Below, in pieces: positions 23,954-33,005 of a stretch of 64,000 bases of DNA. The notes beneath the pieces were generated by a model that was not told the origin of the DNA, ran no database searches, and was given only the letters and a program-made list of their open reading frames with translations. Where the stretch lies: assembly GCF_004803895.1 (NCBI RefSeq), contig NZ_CP021978.1, positions 5,642,001 to 5,706,000 on the forward strand, read 5' to 3'. The stretch comes from Streptomyces hawaiiensis (GTDB lineage Bacteria > Actinomycetota > Actinomycetes > Streptomycetales > Streptomycetaceae). Position numbers and translations under genes: made by a program. Within the stretch, counting starts at the first letter, position 1; each line of letters opens with the position of its first letter.

Positions 23954-25327
23954 TCAGTCGCGGCCCCGGGCCTGCCGGAAGCGGGCCAGGCCCTCGCCGA
24001 GGTCGAGGAGCGGCGCGGGATAGCGGAGCCGGGCCCGCTCGTCCCGCGGCAGCCGCCACGGCTCGTGCACCGCGGCGCCGCCGACGTCCGCCAGTTCGGG
24101 CACCCAACGGCGTACGTACGTGCCGTCCGGGTCGTGGCGCTTACCCTGGAGCACGGGGTTGAGGACGCGGTGGGGACGGGTGTCGGTGCCGGTGCCGGCG
24201 ACCCACTGCCAGTTCAGCTGGTTGTTGACGAGGTCGCCGTCCACCAGGAACCGCAGGAAGTGCCGGGCGCCGATCCGCCAGTCCACGTACAGCGTCTTGG
24301 TCAGGAAGCTCGCCACCAGCAGCCGGGCCCGGTTGTGCATCCAGCCCTCGTGGCGCAACTGGCGCATGCCCGCGTCGACCACCGGGTAGCCGGTGCGGCC
24401 CTCCCGCCACGCGGCGATGTCCTCGGCGGCCTCGTCCTCGCCGCGCCACCGGTCGCCCCGGGTGCGGTAGTCCTGGACGGACGCCTCGGGCCGGGCCGCG
24501 AGGACCTGGTGGTGGAACTCGCGCCAGCACAGCTGACGGACGAACGCGTCCACCCCGGCGCCGCCCCTCTCACGGGCTCGCCGGACGACCTCCACCGGCG
24601 AGAGGGCCCCGAAGTGGAGGTACGGCGACAGGCGCGAGGTCGCGTCACCGGCCAAATCGTCGTGCCGTTCCTCGTACCGGGACAGGCCGGCGTCCACCCA
24701 CCGCGCGAACCTGTCGCGCCCCGCCGACTCCCCGCCGGCCGGGAGATCCGGTGACACGTCCGCCACCCCCGCGCGGGACGGCAACCGCTCGCCGCGCACC
24801 GCGTCGGGGACGCGCACCGCACGCGGCGCGGGCAGGGGATCGCGCAGCGGCTCCTTGGACCAGCGGCGCAGATACGGGGTGAACACGGCGAAGTGGTCCG
24901 AGCCCAGCGGTGTCACGGCCCCCGGCGCGACGGCGGTGACCACACCGTCGTGCACCCGCAGCGCGACACCGCAGGCGTCGAGTTCCTCGCGCAGCCGCTC
25001 CTCCCGGCGGTGGGCGTAGCCGGTGACCCCCGCGGCCATGTGCACCTCCGTGGCACCGCACGCGGCGGTGACCGCGCGGACCTCCCGGGCGACCGGCCCG
25101 GCGCGCACGACCAGCCGCCCGCCGCGCCGGCGCAGCGAGGCGTCGAGGTCGGCCAGGCAGTCGGCGAGGAAGGCGGCGCGGTTGGGCACGTCGAATCCGG
25201 CGGCGTGGACGGCGGGGTCGCGGACGAACAGGGGCACCACCTCGGCCGCCGTGTCCAGCGCGGCACGCAGGGGCGGATGGTCGTGCAGACGCAGGTCCGA
25301 GGTGAACAGGACGACCGCGACGGTCAT
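23954..25327 (-). CDS. phr: Cryptochrome/DNA photolyase family protein
   Basis: A 457-residue photolyase. The N-terminal antenna-binding domain starts VAVVLFTSDLRLHDHPPLRA. The C-terminal FAD domain has FVRQLCWREFHHQVL, DAGMRQLRHEGWMHNRARLL and DGDLVNNQLNWQWVAGTGTD, the conserved blocks around FAD and the tryptophan chain. It would repair cyclobutane pyrimidine dimers using light. It is four bases downstream of the SDR/DUF2867 gene and upstream of crtE, same strand, so it is probably co-regulated with carotenoids. Photolyase genes are typical of lit/crt loci. Confidence 0.92.
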   Translation of the reverse strand: MTVAVVLFTSDLRLHDHPPLRAALDTAAEVVPLFVRDPAVHAAGFDVPNRAAFLADCLADLDASLRRRGGRLVVRAGPVAREVRAVTAACGATEVHMAAGVTGYAHRREERLREELDACGVALRVHDGVVTAVAPGAVTPLGSDHFAVFTPYLRRWSKEPLRDPLPAPRAVRVPDAVRGERLPSRAGVADVSPDLPAGGESAGRDRFARWVDAGLSRYEERHDDLAGDATSRLSPYLHFGALSPVEVVRRARERGGAGVDAFVRQLCWREFHHQVLAARPEASVQDYRTRGDRWRGEDEAAEDIAAWREGRTGYPVVDAGMRQLRHEGWMHNRARLLVASFLTKTLYVDWRIGARHFLRFLVDGDLVNNQLNWQWVAGTGTDTRPHRVLNPVLQGKRHDPDGTYVRRWVPELADVGGAAVHEPWRLPRDERARLRYPAPLLDLGEGLARFRQARGRD

Positions 25328-25331
25328 GGCG

Positions 25332-26918
25332 TCACTCCAGGTGCGGTGGTGCGGGTTTCGTGGGTTGCTCCCGGAGACTTCGCCGCTCGCGGACCCGCCG
25401 GATGCGCGCGGTGCCCCGGCGTCCGCTCGTGCCGCCGCCGGACGCGGCCCGGGCGATGTTGCGCGCCATGCCACCGAACACGACGGAGTGGAACGGGGCG
25501 ACGCTCCACCAGTAGGCGTGGCCCAGCAGGCCGCGCGGATGGAACAGGGCGCGCTGCCGGTATCGGGTGCGGCCCTCGTCGTCGGTCTCGGCGCACATCT
25601 CCAGCCAGGCCAGTCCGGGCAGCCGCATCTCGGCGCGCAGCCGCAGCAGATGACCGGGCTCGATCTCCTCGACCCGCCAGAAGTCCAGCGAGTCGCCGAC
25701 CCGCAGACGCTCGGTGTCCCGCCGTCCGCGGCGCAGTCCGACCCCGCCCGCGAACCGGTCCAGCCAGCCCCGGGCCGCCCAGGCCGGCGGGGAGGAGTAC
25801 CAGCCGTTGTCGCCGCCGATGCCCTCGATCACCCTCCACAAGGCCTCCCGTGAGGCCTCGACCGGCCGGTGCCGTTCGTCCTGGTAGAGGCTGCCGCCCG
25901 CCCAGTCCGGGTCCGTGGGCAGTGGATCGCTGGGCGCCCCGGGCACCGAGGCCGAGGACCAGCGCGTGGAGACCTGCGCCTCCCGCACCCTGCGCAGCGC
26001 CAGGGCCAGCGCCTCGTCGAACGGCAGCGGACGGCCGGGGGCGTCGGGGACGTACCGGGCGATGTCGTGTTCGCGGCAGACGACCTCGTGCCGCAGCGAC
26101 TCGGTCAGCGGCCGGGCGAGGGAGGCGGGCACGGGGGTGACGAGCCCGACCCAGTGGCTGGACAGCCGCGGGGTGAGGACCGGGACCGGCAGGATGAACC
26201 GCCGCGGCAGTCCGGCGACGGCGGCGTAGCGCAGCATCATGTCCCGGTAGGTGAGGACGTCCGGCCCGCCGATGTCGAAGGCCCGGTCGACGTCGTCCGG
26301 CATGGTGGCCGACCCGACGAGGTAGCGCAGCACGTCCCGTACGCCGATGGGCTGGGTGCGGGTGTGCACCCAGCTGGGGGTGACCATGACCGGCAGGCGT
26401 TCGGTGAGGTAGCGCAGCATCTCGAACGACGCCGACCCCGAGCCGATGACGACGGCGGCCCGCAGCACGGTCGCGGGCACGGGCGAGTCGAGGAAGATCT
26501 CTCCCACCTCGGCCCGGGACCGCAAATGCGGGGAGAGCGACCGCTCGGGGACGTCGCGCGGCGTGAGTCCGCCGAGGTAGACGATCCGCCGTACGCCGGC
26601 GGCCCGGGCCTGTCCGGCGAAGATCCGGGCGGCGGCGCGGTCGGTGTCCTCGAACCGGGAGCCGGAACCGAGGGCGTGCACCAGGTAGTAGGCGACGTCG
26701 ACACCGCGCATCGCGGAGGCGACCGACTCCGGGTCCGTGACGTCCCCACGGACCGTCTCGGCGTGCGCCGCCCAGGGGTGGTCGCGGAGTGTGCCGGGGG
26801 AGCGGGCGAGACACCGGACGCGGTGGCCCTCCCGCAACAGCTCGGGTACCAGGCGCCCGCCGATGTATCCGGACGCCCCGGTGACCAGGCAGTGCGGCTG
26901 CTGCCCGTCCGTGGCCAT
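25332..26918 (-). CDS. NAD(P)-binding SDR-family protein with DUF2867 domain
   Basis: A 528-residue two-domain protein. The N-terminal extended/atypical SDR fold begins CLVTGASGYIGGRLVPELLR with a YYLVHALGSG segment. The C-terminal third is DUF2867 (PPAWAARGWLDRFAGGVGLR, then LFHPRGLLGHAYWWSVAPFH). ATG at 26916-26918 has GGAGG seven bases upstream. It is the first gene of the minus-strand operon ahead of phr and crtE, and similar proteins accompany photolyase genes in other actinobacteria and proteobacteria (from memory). Its substrate is unknown; a role in light-stress metabolism is inferred. Confidence 0.8.
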   Translation of the reverse strand: MATDGQQPHCLVTGASGYIGGRLVPELLREGHRVRCLARSPGTLRDHPWAAHAETVRGDVTDPESVASAMRGVDVAYYLVHALGSGSRFEDTDRAAARIFAGQARAAGVRRIVYLGGLTPRDVPERSLSPHLRSRAEVGEIFLDSPVPATVLRAAVVIGSGSASFEMLRYLTERLPVMVTPSWVHTRTQPIGVRDVLRYLVGSATMPDDVDRAFDIGGPDVLTYRDMMLRYAAVAGLPRRFILPVPVLTPRLSSHWVGLVTPVPASLARPLTESLRHEVVCREHDIARYVPDAPGRPLPFDEALALALRRVREAQVSTRWSSASVPGAPSDPLPTDPDWAGGSLYQDERHRPVEASREALWRVIEGIGGDNGWYSSPPAWAARGWLDRFAGGVGLRRGRRDTERLRVGDSLDFWRVEEIEPGHLLRLRAEMRLPGLAWLEMCAETDDEGRTRYRQRALFHPRGLLGHAYWWSVAPFHSVVFGGMARNIARAASGGGTSGRRGTARIRRVRERRSLREQPTKPAPPHLE

Positions 26919-27046
26919 GGTCGTGCCTCCGTTCTCCGGCACCGTCGCCGTGCTGCCGGGTCACGGCTCGGCCCCGGCGCGAACACTTCCCGCTGGGGGC
27001 CCTCGGCGGATGCACGACGCTTCCGGGCGCCCGAGCGACGGAGCGG

Positions 27047-27080
27047 CCGGGGGCCGGGCTGTCAGCAGCCCGGCCCCCGG
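27047..27080 (-). terminator. Long GC-rich terminator behind the subtilisin gene
   Basis: A stem of about 15 base pairs around GGCCGGGCTG and CAGCCCGGCC with a four-base loop lies 31 bases beyond the subtilisin stop (27111). It separates it from the carotenoid operon promoter region. Confidence 0.75.
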
Positions 27081-27110
27081 TTCGCGCAGTACGGGTCAGA
27101 ACAGTGCGGG

Positions 27111-28691
27111 TCAGAACTGGAGCGCCCAGGCGTCGACGCGCCCGGTGTCGTAGCGGGCGTTGTCGCTCACGCGCAGCTTCCATGTGCCGTTCGCGGCCTC
27201 CGAGGAGGCGTTCACGGTGTACGTGGTGTCGATGTTGTCCGCACTGCCGCCGGTGCCGTAGGACTTCAGCGTGTACGCCGTGCCGTCGGGGGCGATCAGC
27301 TGAACCTGCAGGTCACCGATGTAGGTGTGGACGATGTGCACCTCGACGGCCAGGGCCGAGGGGGCGTTGCCGGAGACGCCGGAGACCGTCACCGGGGACT
27401 CGGCGGTGGCGTTGTCGGCGATGGCCTGGTCGGCGGTGTTCTCGAAGCGCGGGCCGGGCGGGGTGGTCGTACCGCCGCCGACGTACAGGAGCCGGTTGGG
27501 CGATCCGGTGCCGGGGCTGGTGACGACGCCGGTCGTGGCGGCGGACGTCAGCGCGGCGGAGACCTGCGCGGGCGTGGCCGTGGGGTTGGCGGCCAGGTGC
27601 AGGGCGGCGGCGCCGGCGACGTGCGGGCTCGCCATCGACGTACCGGAGATGGTGTTGGTCGCCGAGTCGCTCGTGCTCCAGGCCGAGGTGATGGACGAGC
27701 CCGGTGCGAACAGGTCCAGGACGGTGCCGTAGTTGGAGTAGCTCGCCTTCGCGTCGCTCGACGTCGTCGCGCCGACCGTGACGGCCTCGGTGACGCGGGC
27801 CGGGGACCGGGTGGAGGCGTTGGTGGACTCGTTGCCGGCCGCGACCACGAAGGTGACGCCGGAGGTGATGGCGTTGCGGACGGCCGTGTCGATGGCCGTG
27901 TCGCCGGGGCCGCCGAGGGACATGTTGGCGACGGCGGGCTTGACCGCGTTCCGGGCGACCCAGTCGATGCCGGCGACGACCTGGGCGGTGGTGCCCTGGC
28001 CGGAGTTGTTCAGCACGCGGACGCCGACGACCTTGGCCTTCTTGGCGACGCCGTAGGCGCTTCCGGCGACGGTGCCGGCGACGTGCGTGCCGTGACCGTG
28101 GCCGTCCTGGGCGGTGTTGTCGTTGTCGACGGCGTCGTAGCCGTAGGAGGCGCGGCCGCCGAAGTCGCCGTGCGTGATGCGGACGCCGGTGTCGATGACG
28201 TACGCCGTGGCGCCCTCGCCGGCCGAGTCCGGGTAGGTGTACGAGCTGTTCAGCGGCAGGCTCTTCTGGTCGATGCGGTCCAGGCCCCAGGAGGGCGGGC
28301 TGGGCTGCGTGCCGGTGATGGAGAACGTCCGGTTCTGCACGACGGAGGCGATCGCCGGGTCGGCAGCGAGACGTTTCGCCTCGGACTCGGAGGCCTCGAC
28401 CTCGTAGCCGTTCAGGGCCTTGGTGTACGTCCGCTCGATGTCGGCGCCGTACTTGCGCGCGAGCGCGCGGCCCTCGGCGGAACCGGCCTTCTCGGTCTTC
28501 AGGGTGACGATGTAACGGTCGGCGACGGCGTTCGCGGCGCCCTCGTACTGGACGCGCCCTTCGGCCGCGACCGGGGCCGCGCCGGCGGGGAGGGCGGAGA
28601 CGAGGCTCGCGACGAGGGCCGCGGTGGCCGTCGCGCCGAGCGCGGTCAGTCTGCGCCGGGAGGATCTGTGGGGAGTACGCGTCACTGCCAT
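27111..28691 (-). CDS. Secreted subtilisin-like serine protease (S8) with P-domain
   Basis: A 526-residue preproprotease. The signal peptide with basic N-terminus covers about residues 1-39 (ATAALVASLVSALPAGAAP). The I9 propeptide follows (DRYIVTLKTEKAGSAEGRAL). The S8 domain has Asp167 (AYVIDTGV), His203 (GHGTHVAG) and Ser352 (SGTSMASPH), all intact. The C-terminal 100 residues are a proprotein convertase P-domain (VEVHIVHTYIGDLQVQLIAP, then GTWKLRVSDNA). It would be an extracellular protease. ATG 28689-28691 has GAGGAGG about nine bases upstream. It is monocistronic, with its own terminator. Confidence 0.92.
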   Translation of the reverse strand: MAVTRTPHRSSRRRLTALGATATAALVASLVSALPAGAAPVAAEGRVQYEGAANAVADRYIVTLKTEKAGSAEGRALARKYGADIERTYTKALNGYEVEASESEAKRLAADPAIASVVQNRTFSITGTQPSPPSWGLDRIDQKSLPLNSSYTYPDSAGEGATAYVIDTGVRITHGDFGGRASYGYDAVDNDNTAQDGHGHGTHVAGTVAGSAYGVAKKAKVVGVRVLNNSGQGTTAQVVAGIDWVARNAVKPAVANMSLGGPGDTAIDTAVRNAITSGVTFVVAAGNESTNASTRSPARVTEAVTVGATTSSDAKASYSNYGTVLDLFAPGSSITSAWSTSDSATNTISGTSMASPHVAGAAALHLAANPTATPAQVSAALTSAATTGVVTSPGTGSPNRLLYVGGGTTTPPGPRFENTADQAIADNATAESPVTVSGVSGNAPSALAVEVHIVHTYIGDLQVQLIAPDGTAYTLKSYGTGGSADNIDTTYTVNASSEAANGTWKLRVSDNARYDTGRVDAWALQF

Positions 28692-28837
28692 CTGAGGGGT
28701 CCTCCTCAATCGGTGGTGCGCTGTGGGGTGTGGTGCACGCCCGTCGGTCGCCGCCGATGAGGCCAGAGGTCATGACCATGTCAAGCCAGCGGCTACTCCT
28801 GTGCGTCAGCGAAAGATTGAGGCCTCCACAGGAATTG

Positions 28838-28874
28838 CACAAGGGCCCTGCACGGAAACGGCAGGACCCTTGTG
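28838..28874 (-). terminator. Terminator of the DUF4258/DUF2283 pair
   Basis: CACAAGGG-C-CCTGC (from 28838) pairs with GCAGG-A-CCCTTGTG (to 28874), a long stem with one mismatch, about 40 bases past the DUF2283 stop. Confidence 0.7.
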
Positions 28875-28913
28875 ACGGGCCGTCAGTCGTCGAAGACGCT
28901 CCGGGGGAGGCCG

Positions 28914-29135
28914 TCAGCCCGCCGAGGACTGCTCCAGCACCTCCGCCGGCAGCGCACCGCCGGCACCGATCACCTCGATGCCCAGCAGTCGCCCCGACGC
29001 GTCCACGTCGAGGAACACCTCGGCGTCCGCCCCGACCCCGTCCACGGGGATCTGCCGGACGGCGGCGCCGTCCGCGATGTGCGCGACGAGAGAGACATAC
29101 GCGGTGTCGTTCTCGCGGTCGTACTCGATGTGCAT
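28914..29135 (-). CDS. DUF2283 protein, likely antitoxin or immunity partner
   Basis: A 73-residue DUF2283 protein. The family signature MHIEYDRENDTAYVSL is at the very start, followed by EVFLDVDASGRLLGIEVIGA. It starts 22 bases after the stop of the serpin/DUF4258 gene. DUF2283 and DUF4258 genes are frequently adjacent and are regarded as a toxin-antitoxin-like pair (family knowledge, from memory). Here it would neutralise the C-terminal domain of the upstream protein. The start is ATG at 29133-29135. Neutralisation is inferred from adjacency only. Confidence 0.75.
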   Translation of the reverse strand: MHIEYDRENDTAYVSLVAHIADGAAVRQIPVDGVGADAEVFLDVDASGRLLGIEVIGAGGALPAEVLEQSSAG

Positions 29136-29157
29136 GCTTCGCCTCTCCGGAACGGGC

Positions 29158-29718
29158 TCAGTTGCGGCCGACGGACACGACGTTGCCCGCCTTGTTGATC
29201 ACGACCCAGACCTTGCCGGTGGTGTACTTCCACGTCCCCGGCGACTTGCCCTTGGTCTTCTTGCCGGTCTTCACGGTAGGCGCGACCATCTCCTGGTCGA
29301 TGCCGCGCTGGGCCATGCGCTGAGCCGCGTGCTTGGAGATGCTCTTGACGCCCTGGGAGAGCAGCAGCCGCCCGGCGACGATCGCGATCGGGATGAACCA
29401 CGCCGGGTCCGCCACCACCGGCAACCCCGCCGCCCACTCCTCGCGCAGCTCCACGAACCGCGCGGTCCACAACCCCAGGGCGGACGACAGGCCGTCGATC
29501 CCGGTCAGCATCGCCGGGAACTCCCGCGCCGCCGCACCCGCCTGACCGGCCGGCAGGCCCAGCGCCTCCTCCAGCTCCTCGCGGGCCGCTCCCGCCGCCC
29601 CGTCCGCGAGGAGCGCCAGCAGCGGCCAGACCCCCGCCGCCGAGAACACCGTGTCCGCGCCGGCCCCCGACGCCCATCGGGCCGTCAGCCGGTTCGCCGC
29701 CTGTACCGCCGGGTCCAT
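29158..29718 (-). CDS. Chimeric protein: truncated serpin N-terminus joined to a DUF4258 toxin-like domain
   Basis: A 186-residue protein. Residues 1-97 match the start of actinobacterial serpins (VQAANRLTARW, DTVFSAAGVWPLLALLADGA, then LWTARFVELREEWAAGLP) but lack the rest, including the reactive loop. A hydrophobic helix follows (WFIPIAIVAGRLLLSQGV). The last 55 residues are DUF4258-like (SKHAAQRMAQRGIDQEMV, then WKYTTGKVWVVINKAG), a fold of small RNase toxins. A DUF2283 gene follows directly. The ATG at 29716-29718 has GGTGG about nine bases away; an ATG three codons earlier is possible. Secretion is uncertain because there is no signal peptide. Toxin activity is inferred. Confidence 0.7.
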   Translation of the reverse strand: MDPAVQAANRLTARWASGAGADTVFSAAGVWPLLALLADGAAGAAREELEEALGLPAGQAGAAAREFPAMLTGIDGLSSALGLWTARFVELREEWAAGLPVVADPAWFIPIAIVAGRLLLSQGVKSISKHAAQRMAQRGIDQEMVAPTVKTGKKTKGKSPGTWKYTTGKVWVVINKAGNVVSVGRN

Positions 29719-29811
29719 CGCCCGCATTCCACCCCGTCACCCCGCCGTTTACGATGCGCGCAGCCGTACGACGGATCCCCGCCCACCGCCTCAGCCAGGA
29801 GCAACGTACCC

Positions 29812-30930
29812 GTGTCGATACCCCCGCCCCCTGGGAGCCGGCAGCCCCGGGGCCCGTACGGCCCGCCCCCCGCCGACCGGCCCCAGGCATACCGCCCTTA
29901 CGGCACCCCCGTCTCCGTCAACGCCCTCGCCGTCGCAGCCCTCGTGCTCGGTGTGTTCTGCTTCCTGCCCGCCGCGGGGCTCATGTTCGGGCTGGTCGCG
30001 CTGCGGCAGATCCGGCGGTCCGGGCAGAGCGGACGGGGCATGGCGATCGCGGGGGCGGTGCTGTCCTCCGTCGGGATCGTGCTGTGGGCGGTGGTGCTGT
30101 CGACGGGAGCCGCGCACAAGGCCTGGGAGGGGGTCAAGGACGGCGCGCAGGGCAACGAGAGCCTCTCGCTGGACAAGGGCGACTGCTTCGACGCGCCCGG
30201 CGGGCTGGAGGGCGACACCTATGACGTCGACCGGGTGCCGTGCGAGGGCGGACACGACGGTGAGGTGTTCGCGGTCGTCACGCTGCCGGGCGACGCCTTC
30301 CCGGGCGACGCCCGGATCACCGGCATCGCCGACGAGAGGTGCTACGCCCTCCAGGACCAGTACGCGATGGACACCTGGGCGATGCCGGCCGATGTCGACG
30401 TGTACTACCTGATGCCGTCCCGGGAGAGCTGGCGCTACGGCGACCGCGCGATCACCTGCCTCTTCGGCAACACCGAGGCCGGGATCAAGCTGACCGGCTC
30501 CCTGCGCGGCGACCCCACCACCCTCGACACCGGCCAGGTCGTCTTCCTGTCGACGGCCAACGCCCTCGACACGGCGCTCTACGAGGAGCCGGAGAAGACC
30601 CCCGACGACGACCTCGCCGCACACCGGGCCTGGGCCGGCCAGGTCCACGACGTGCTCGGCGAACAGATCGAGGCCCTGCGCGGCCACCCCTGGCCGGCCG
30701 GTGCCCGCAGGCCCGTCGCCGACCTGGTGGACGGCCTGGAGGACGCCCGGGAGGAGTGGAAGAGGGCGAGCACCGCCTCGGACGCGGATGCGTACTACAG
30801 GCACTACGACAAGGCGTACGGGTCCGTCGACGGGCCGGCCACCGTCACGGCCCGCAAGGCACTCGGACTGGCGGCGACCCCGCCGGCCGCCGGGGAGCGC
30901 GAGAGCGGAGACTCCGAAGCGCAGGTGTGA
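29812..30930 (+). CDS. Membrane protein with DUF4190 and septum-formation-like extracytoplasmic domain
   Basis: A 372-residue protein. A Pro-rich cytoplasmic N-terminus (residues 1-35) leads to a DUF4190 unit of two membrane helices (VAALVLGVFCFLPAAGLMFG and MAIAGAVLSSVGIVLWAVVL). An external region follows with cysteines (KGDCFDAPG, VPCEGGHDGEVFAVV), resembling septum-formation domains, and then an Asp/Glu-rich helical tail. GTG at 29812 with AGGAG about ten bases upstream fixes the start. It is divergent from the serpin/DUF4258 gene. Function unknown; such proteins are common in Streptomyces. Confidence 0.75.
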   Translation: MSIPPPPGSRQPRGPYGPPPADRPQAYRPYGTPVSVNALAVAALVLGVFCFLPAAGLMFGLVALRQIRRSGQSGRGMAIAGAVLSSVGIVLWAVVLSTGAAHKAWEGVKDGAQGNESLSLDKGDCFDAPGGLEGDTYDVDRVPCEGGHDGEVFAVVTLPGDAFPGDARITGIADERCYALQDQYAMDTWAMPADVDVYYLMPSRESWRYGDRAITCLFGNTEAGIKLTGSLRGDPTTLDTGQVVFLSTANALDTALYEEPEKTPDDDLAAHRAWAGQVHDVLGEQIEALRGHPWPAGARRPVADLVDGLEDAREEWKRASTASDADAYYRHYDKAYGSVDGPATVTARKALGLAATPPAAGERESGDSEAQV

Positions 30931-31024
30931 CGGCGGCCATAGCGGGGAGAAACTGCCTGCGTAAAGCCCTCAGGGCCACCAAGTCATCACATCGAGTGAT
31001 TCTCTGGCCTTTGCTTGCACCGCA

Positions 31025-31037
31025 CAACCTACGGTTG
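31025..31037. promoter_or_regulatory. Short inverted repeat upstream of the GntR gene
   Basis: CAACC-TAC-GGTTG lies 41 bases before the GntR start codon in the 147-base gap. It could be a self-regulatory operator, but the arms are only five bases. Confidence 0.25.
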
Positions 31038-31077
31038 CGACGCTGTTGCTGTCTGTACAACCTGATGGGAGCGGCCA

Positions 31078-31830
31078 GTGACATTCGGTGAGCAGCCGGC
31101 GTACCTGCGCGTCGCGGGTGATCTCCGCCAGAAGATCGTCGACGGTCAGCTGCCACCGCACACCCGCCTCCCCTCCCAGGCCAGAATCCGCCAGGAGTAC
31201 GGGGTCTCGGACACCGTCGCGCTGGAGGCCCGCAAGGTGCTCATGGCGGAAGGCCTGGTCGAGGGCCGCTCCGGCTCGGGGACGTATGTGCGTGAGCGGC
31301 CTGTGCCCCGGCGCATCTCCCGCTCCGGCTACCGCCCGACCGGCGGGGCCACCCCGTTCCGCCAGGAGCAGGCCGACGGGGAGGGCCGCGGCACCTGGGA
31401 GTCCAGCAGCGAGCAGTCCGAGGCGAGCGTCGCGGTCGCCGAGCGGCTGGACATCGAGCCGGGCGAGCGGGTCATGTGCACGCGCTATCTCTACCGCGAG
31501 AGCGGCGAGGCGATGATGCTCTCCACCTCCTGGGAGCCCCTCGCCGTGACGGGGCGTACGCCCGTGATGCTGCCGGAGGAGGGGCCGGTCGGCGGCATGG
31601 GCGTCGTCGAGCGCATGCGCGCCATCGACGTGATCGTGGACAACGTCACGGAGGAGGTCGGCGCCCGGCCCGGCCTCGCCGAGGAGCTGCTCGTCCTGGG
31701 CGGCGTCCCGGGGCACGTGGTCCTGGTCATCCAGCGCACGTTCTACGCCTCCGGCCGCCCGGTGGAGACGGCCGACGTGGTCATCCCGGCCGATCGGTAC
31801 CGGGTCGCCTACCACCTTCCGGTCAAGTAG
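31078..31830 (+). CDS. GntR/HutC-family regulator with UTRA domain
   Basis: A 250-residue repressor-type protein. The winged-helix GntR domain is residues 5-75 (YLRVAGDLRQKIVDGQLPPH, LPSQARIRQEYGVSDTVALE, GSGTYVRERP). The UTRA ligand-binding domain is residues 95-245 (LDIEPGERVMCTRYLYRESG, then PVETADVVIPADRYR). UTRA domains usually bind sugars or small metabolites. No transport or catabolic genes adjoin, so the ligand cannot be guessed. GTG at 31078 has GGGAG upstream. Probably autoregulated. Confidence 0.88.
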   Translation: MTFGEQPAYLRVAGDLRQKIVDGQLPPHTRLPSQARIRQEYGVSDTVALEARKVLMAEGLVEGRSGSGTYVRERPVPRRISRSGYRPTGGATPFRQEQADGEGRGTWESSSEQSEASVAVAERLDIEPGERVMCTRYLYRESGEAMMLSTSWEPLAVTGRTPVMLPEEGPVGGMGVVERMRAIDVIVDNVTEEVGARPGLAEELLVLGGVPGHVVLVIQRTFYASGRPVETADVVIPADRYRVAYHLPVK

Positions 31831-31875
31831 CGAACGCTCACATCCGCACCGCGGCGCGCTCCCCGCGCGCCCCGC

Positions 31876-32103
31876 TCACACGATCGCCGTGCGGACCGTC
31901 GCGGGCCCGGGCGCCGCGGGGTCCGGGGCCGGTCGTCGTTCGCGCAGGTCCGCGGTCGTGTATGCGGTATGCCTCCGGTTGGTTGCGCCGAGGTACACGG
32001 ACGGCGCGTTCGTCGGCGTGCGCCCCCTGCGTTCTGGCTGGTTGCGTACCTCTTTGTGAAAAGCCGTATTCGCTCCGTGAAGGTTAGGCGTAGGCTCGGG
32101 CAT
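31876..32103 (-). CDS. Doubtful small open frame in the 341-base gap 31831-32171
   Basis: This gap has no clear gene. The only frame not shadowed by another is 75 codons long (MPEPTPNLHGANTAFHKEVR...ending TVRTAIV). It matches no domain I know. Third-position GC is low in its first half and normal later, and no good ribosome site precedes it. The segment near 32050-32100 is more A/T-rich and probably holds the promoter for the plus-strand gene at 32172. Treat as hypothetical. Confidence 0.25.
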   Translation of the reverse strand: MPEPTPNLHGANTAFHKEVRNQPERRGRTPTNAPSVYLGATNRRHTAYTTADLRERRPAPDPAAPGPATVRTAIV

Positions 32104-32171
32104 ATGCGCATTGCGGTTTCCTTAGCGGGTGGGGCACGGCACAGGCCGCGGGTGGGAAGTGGAGGGGCGCG

Positions 32172-32366
32172 ATGAACGACAGCACGGTCACTCTTCCCTG
32201 GCTCGTGATACGAGAGGACGACAACGGCAACCGCTACCGAGTGGGCCGGTACGCGACCCGGGCCGAGGCCCAGAAGATCGCGGACAGCCTCGACGGTCGC
32301 GGCCACAAGCAGCTGTACTGGGTCGAGCGGCTCGGCCAGAACGGGTCGGCCGTGGCGCACGACTGA
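32172..32366 (+). CDS. Small conserved Streptomyces-type protein, SPOR-like
   Basis: A 64-residue soluble protein (LPWLVIREDDNGNRYRVGRY, ATRAEAQKIADSLDGRGHKQ, LYWVERL). The alternation of a strand, an R-Y-ATRAEAQ helix and a final strand resembles half of a SPOR-like domain. ATG at 32172 has GGAGGGG about seven bases upstream. It sits between GntR and Nudix genes with no overlap. Small proteins of this kind are widespread in Streptomyces as hypothetical proteins, and function is unknown. Confidence 0.7.
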   Translation: MNDSTVTLPWLVIREDDNGNRYRVGRYATRAEAQKIADSLDGRGHKQLYWVERLGQNGSAVAHD

Positions 32367-32425
32367 CCGTCGTGGGGCCCCGGGGAGCGCCCCGGAGATC
32401 GGCGGGGCTCCCGTAGGCTCCCCGC

Positions 32426-32881
<456 letters not shown>

Positions 32882-33005
32882 AGCGGGCCGGGGGCGTGCG
32901 GCCTCGACGCAGTGCCGTAAAGGCGCCCCCTACGCCTTTCGTGCCACAGTGCGCCAGCCCGCGCGGTACTCCGCCTCGGATATCGGGTATGTGCCCATTA
33001 ACCCC

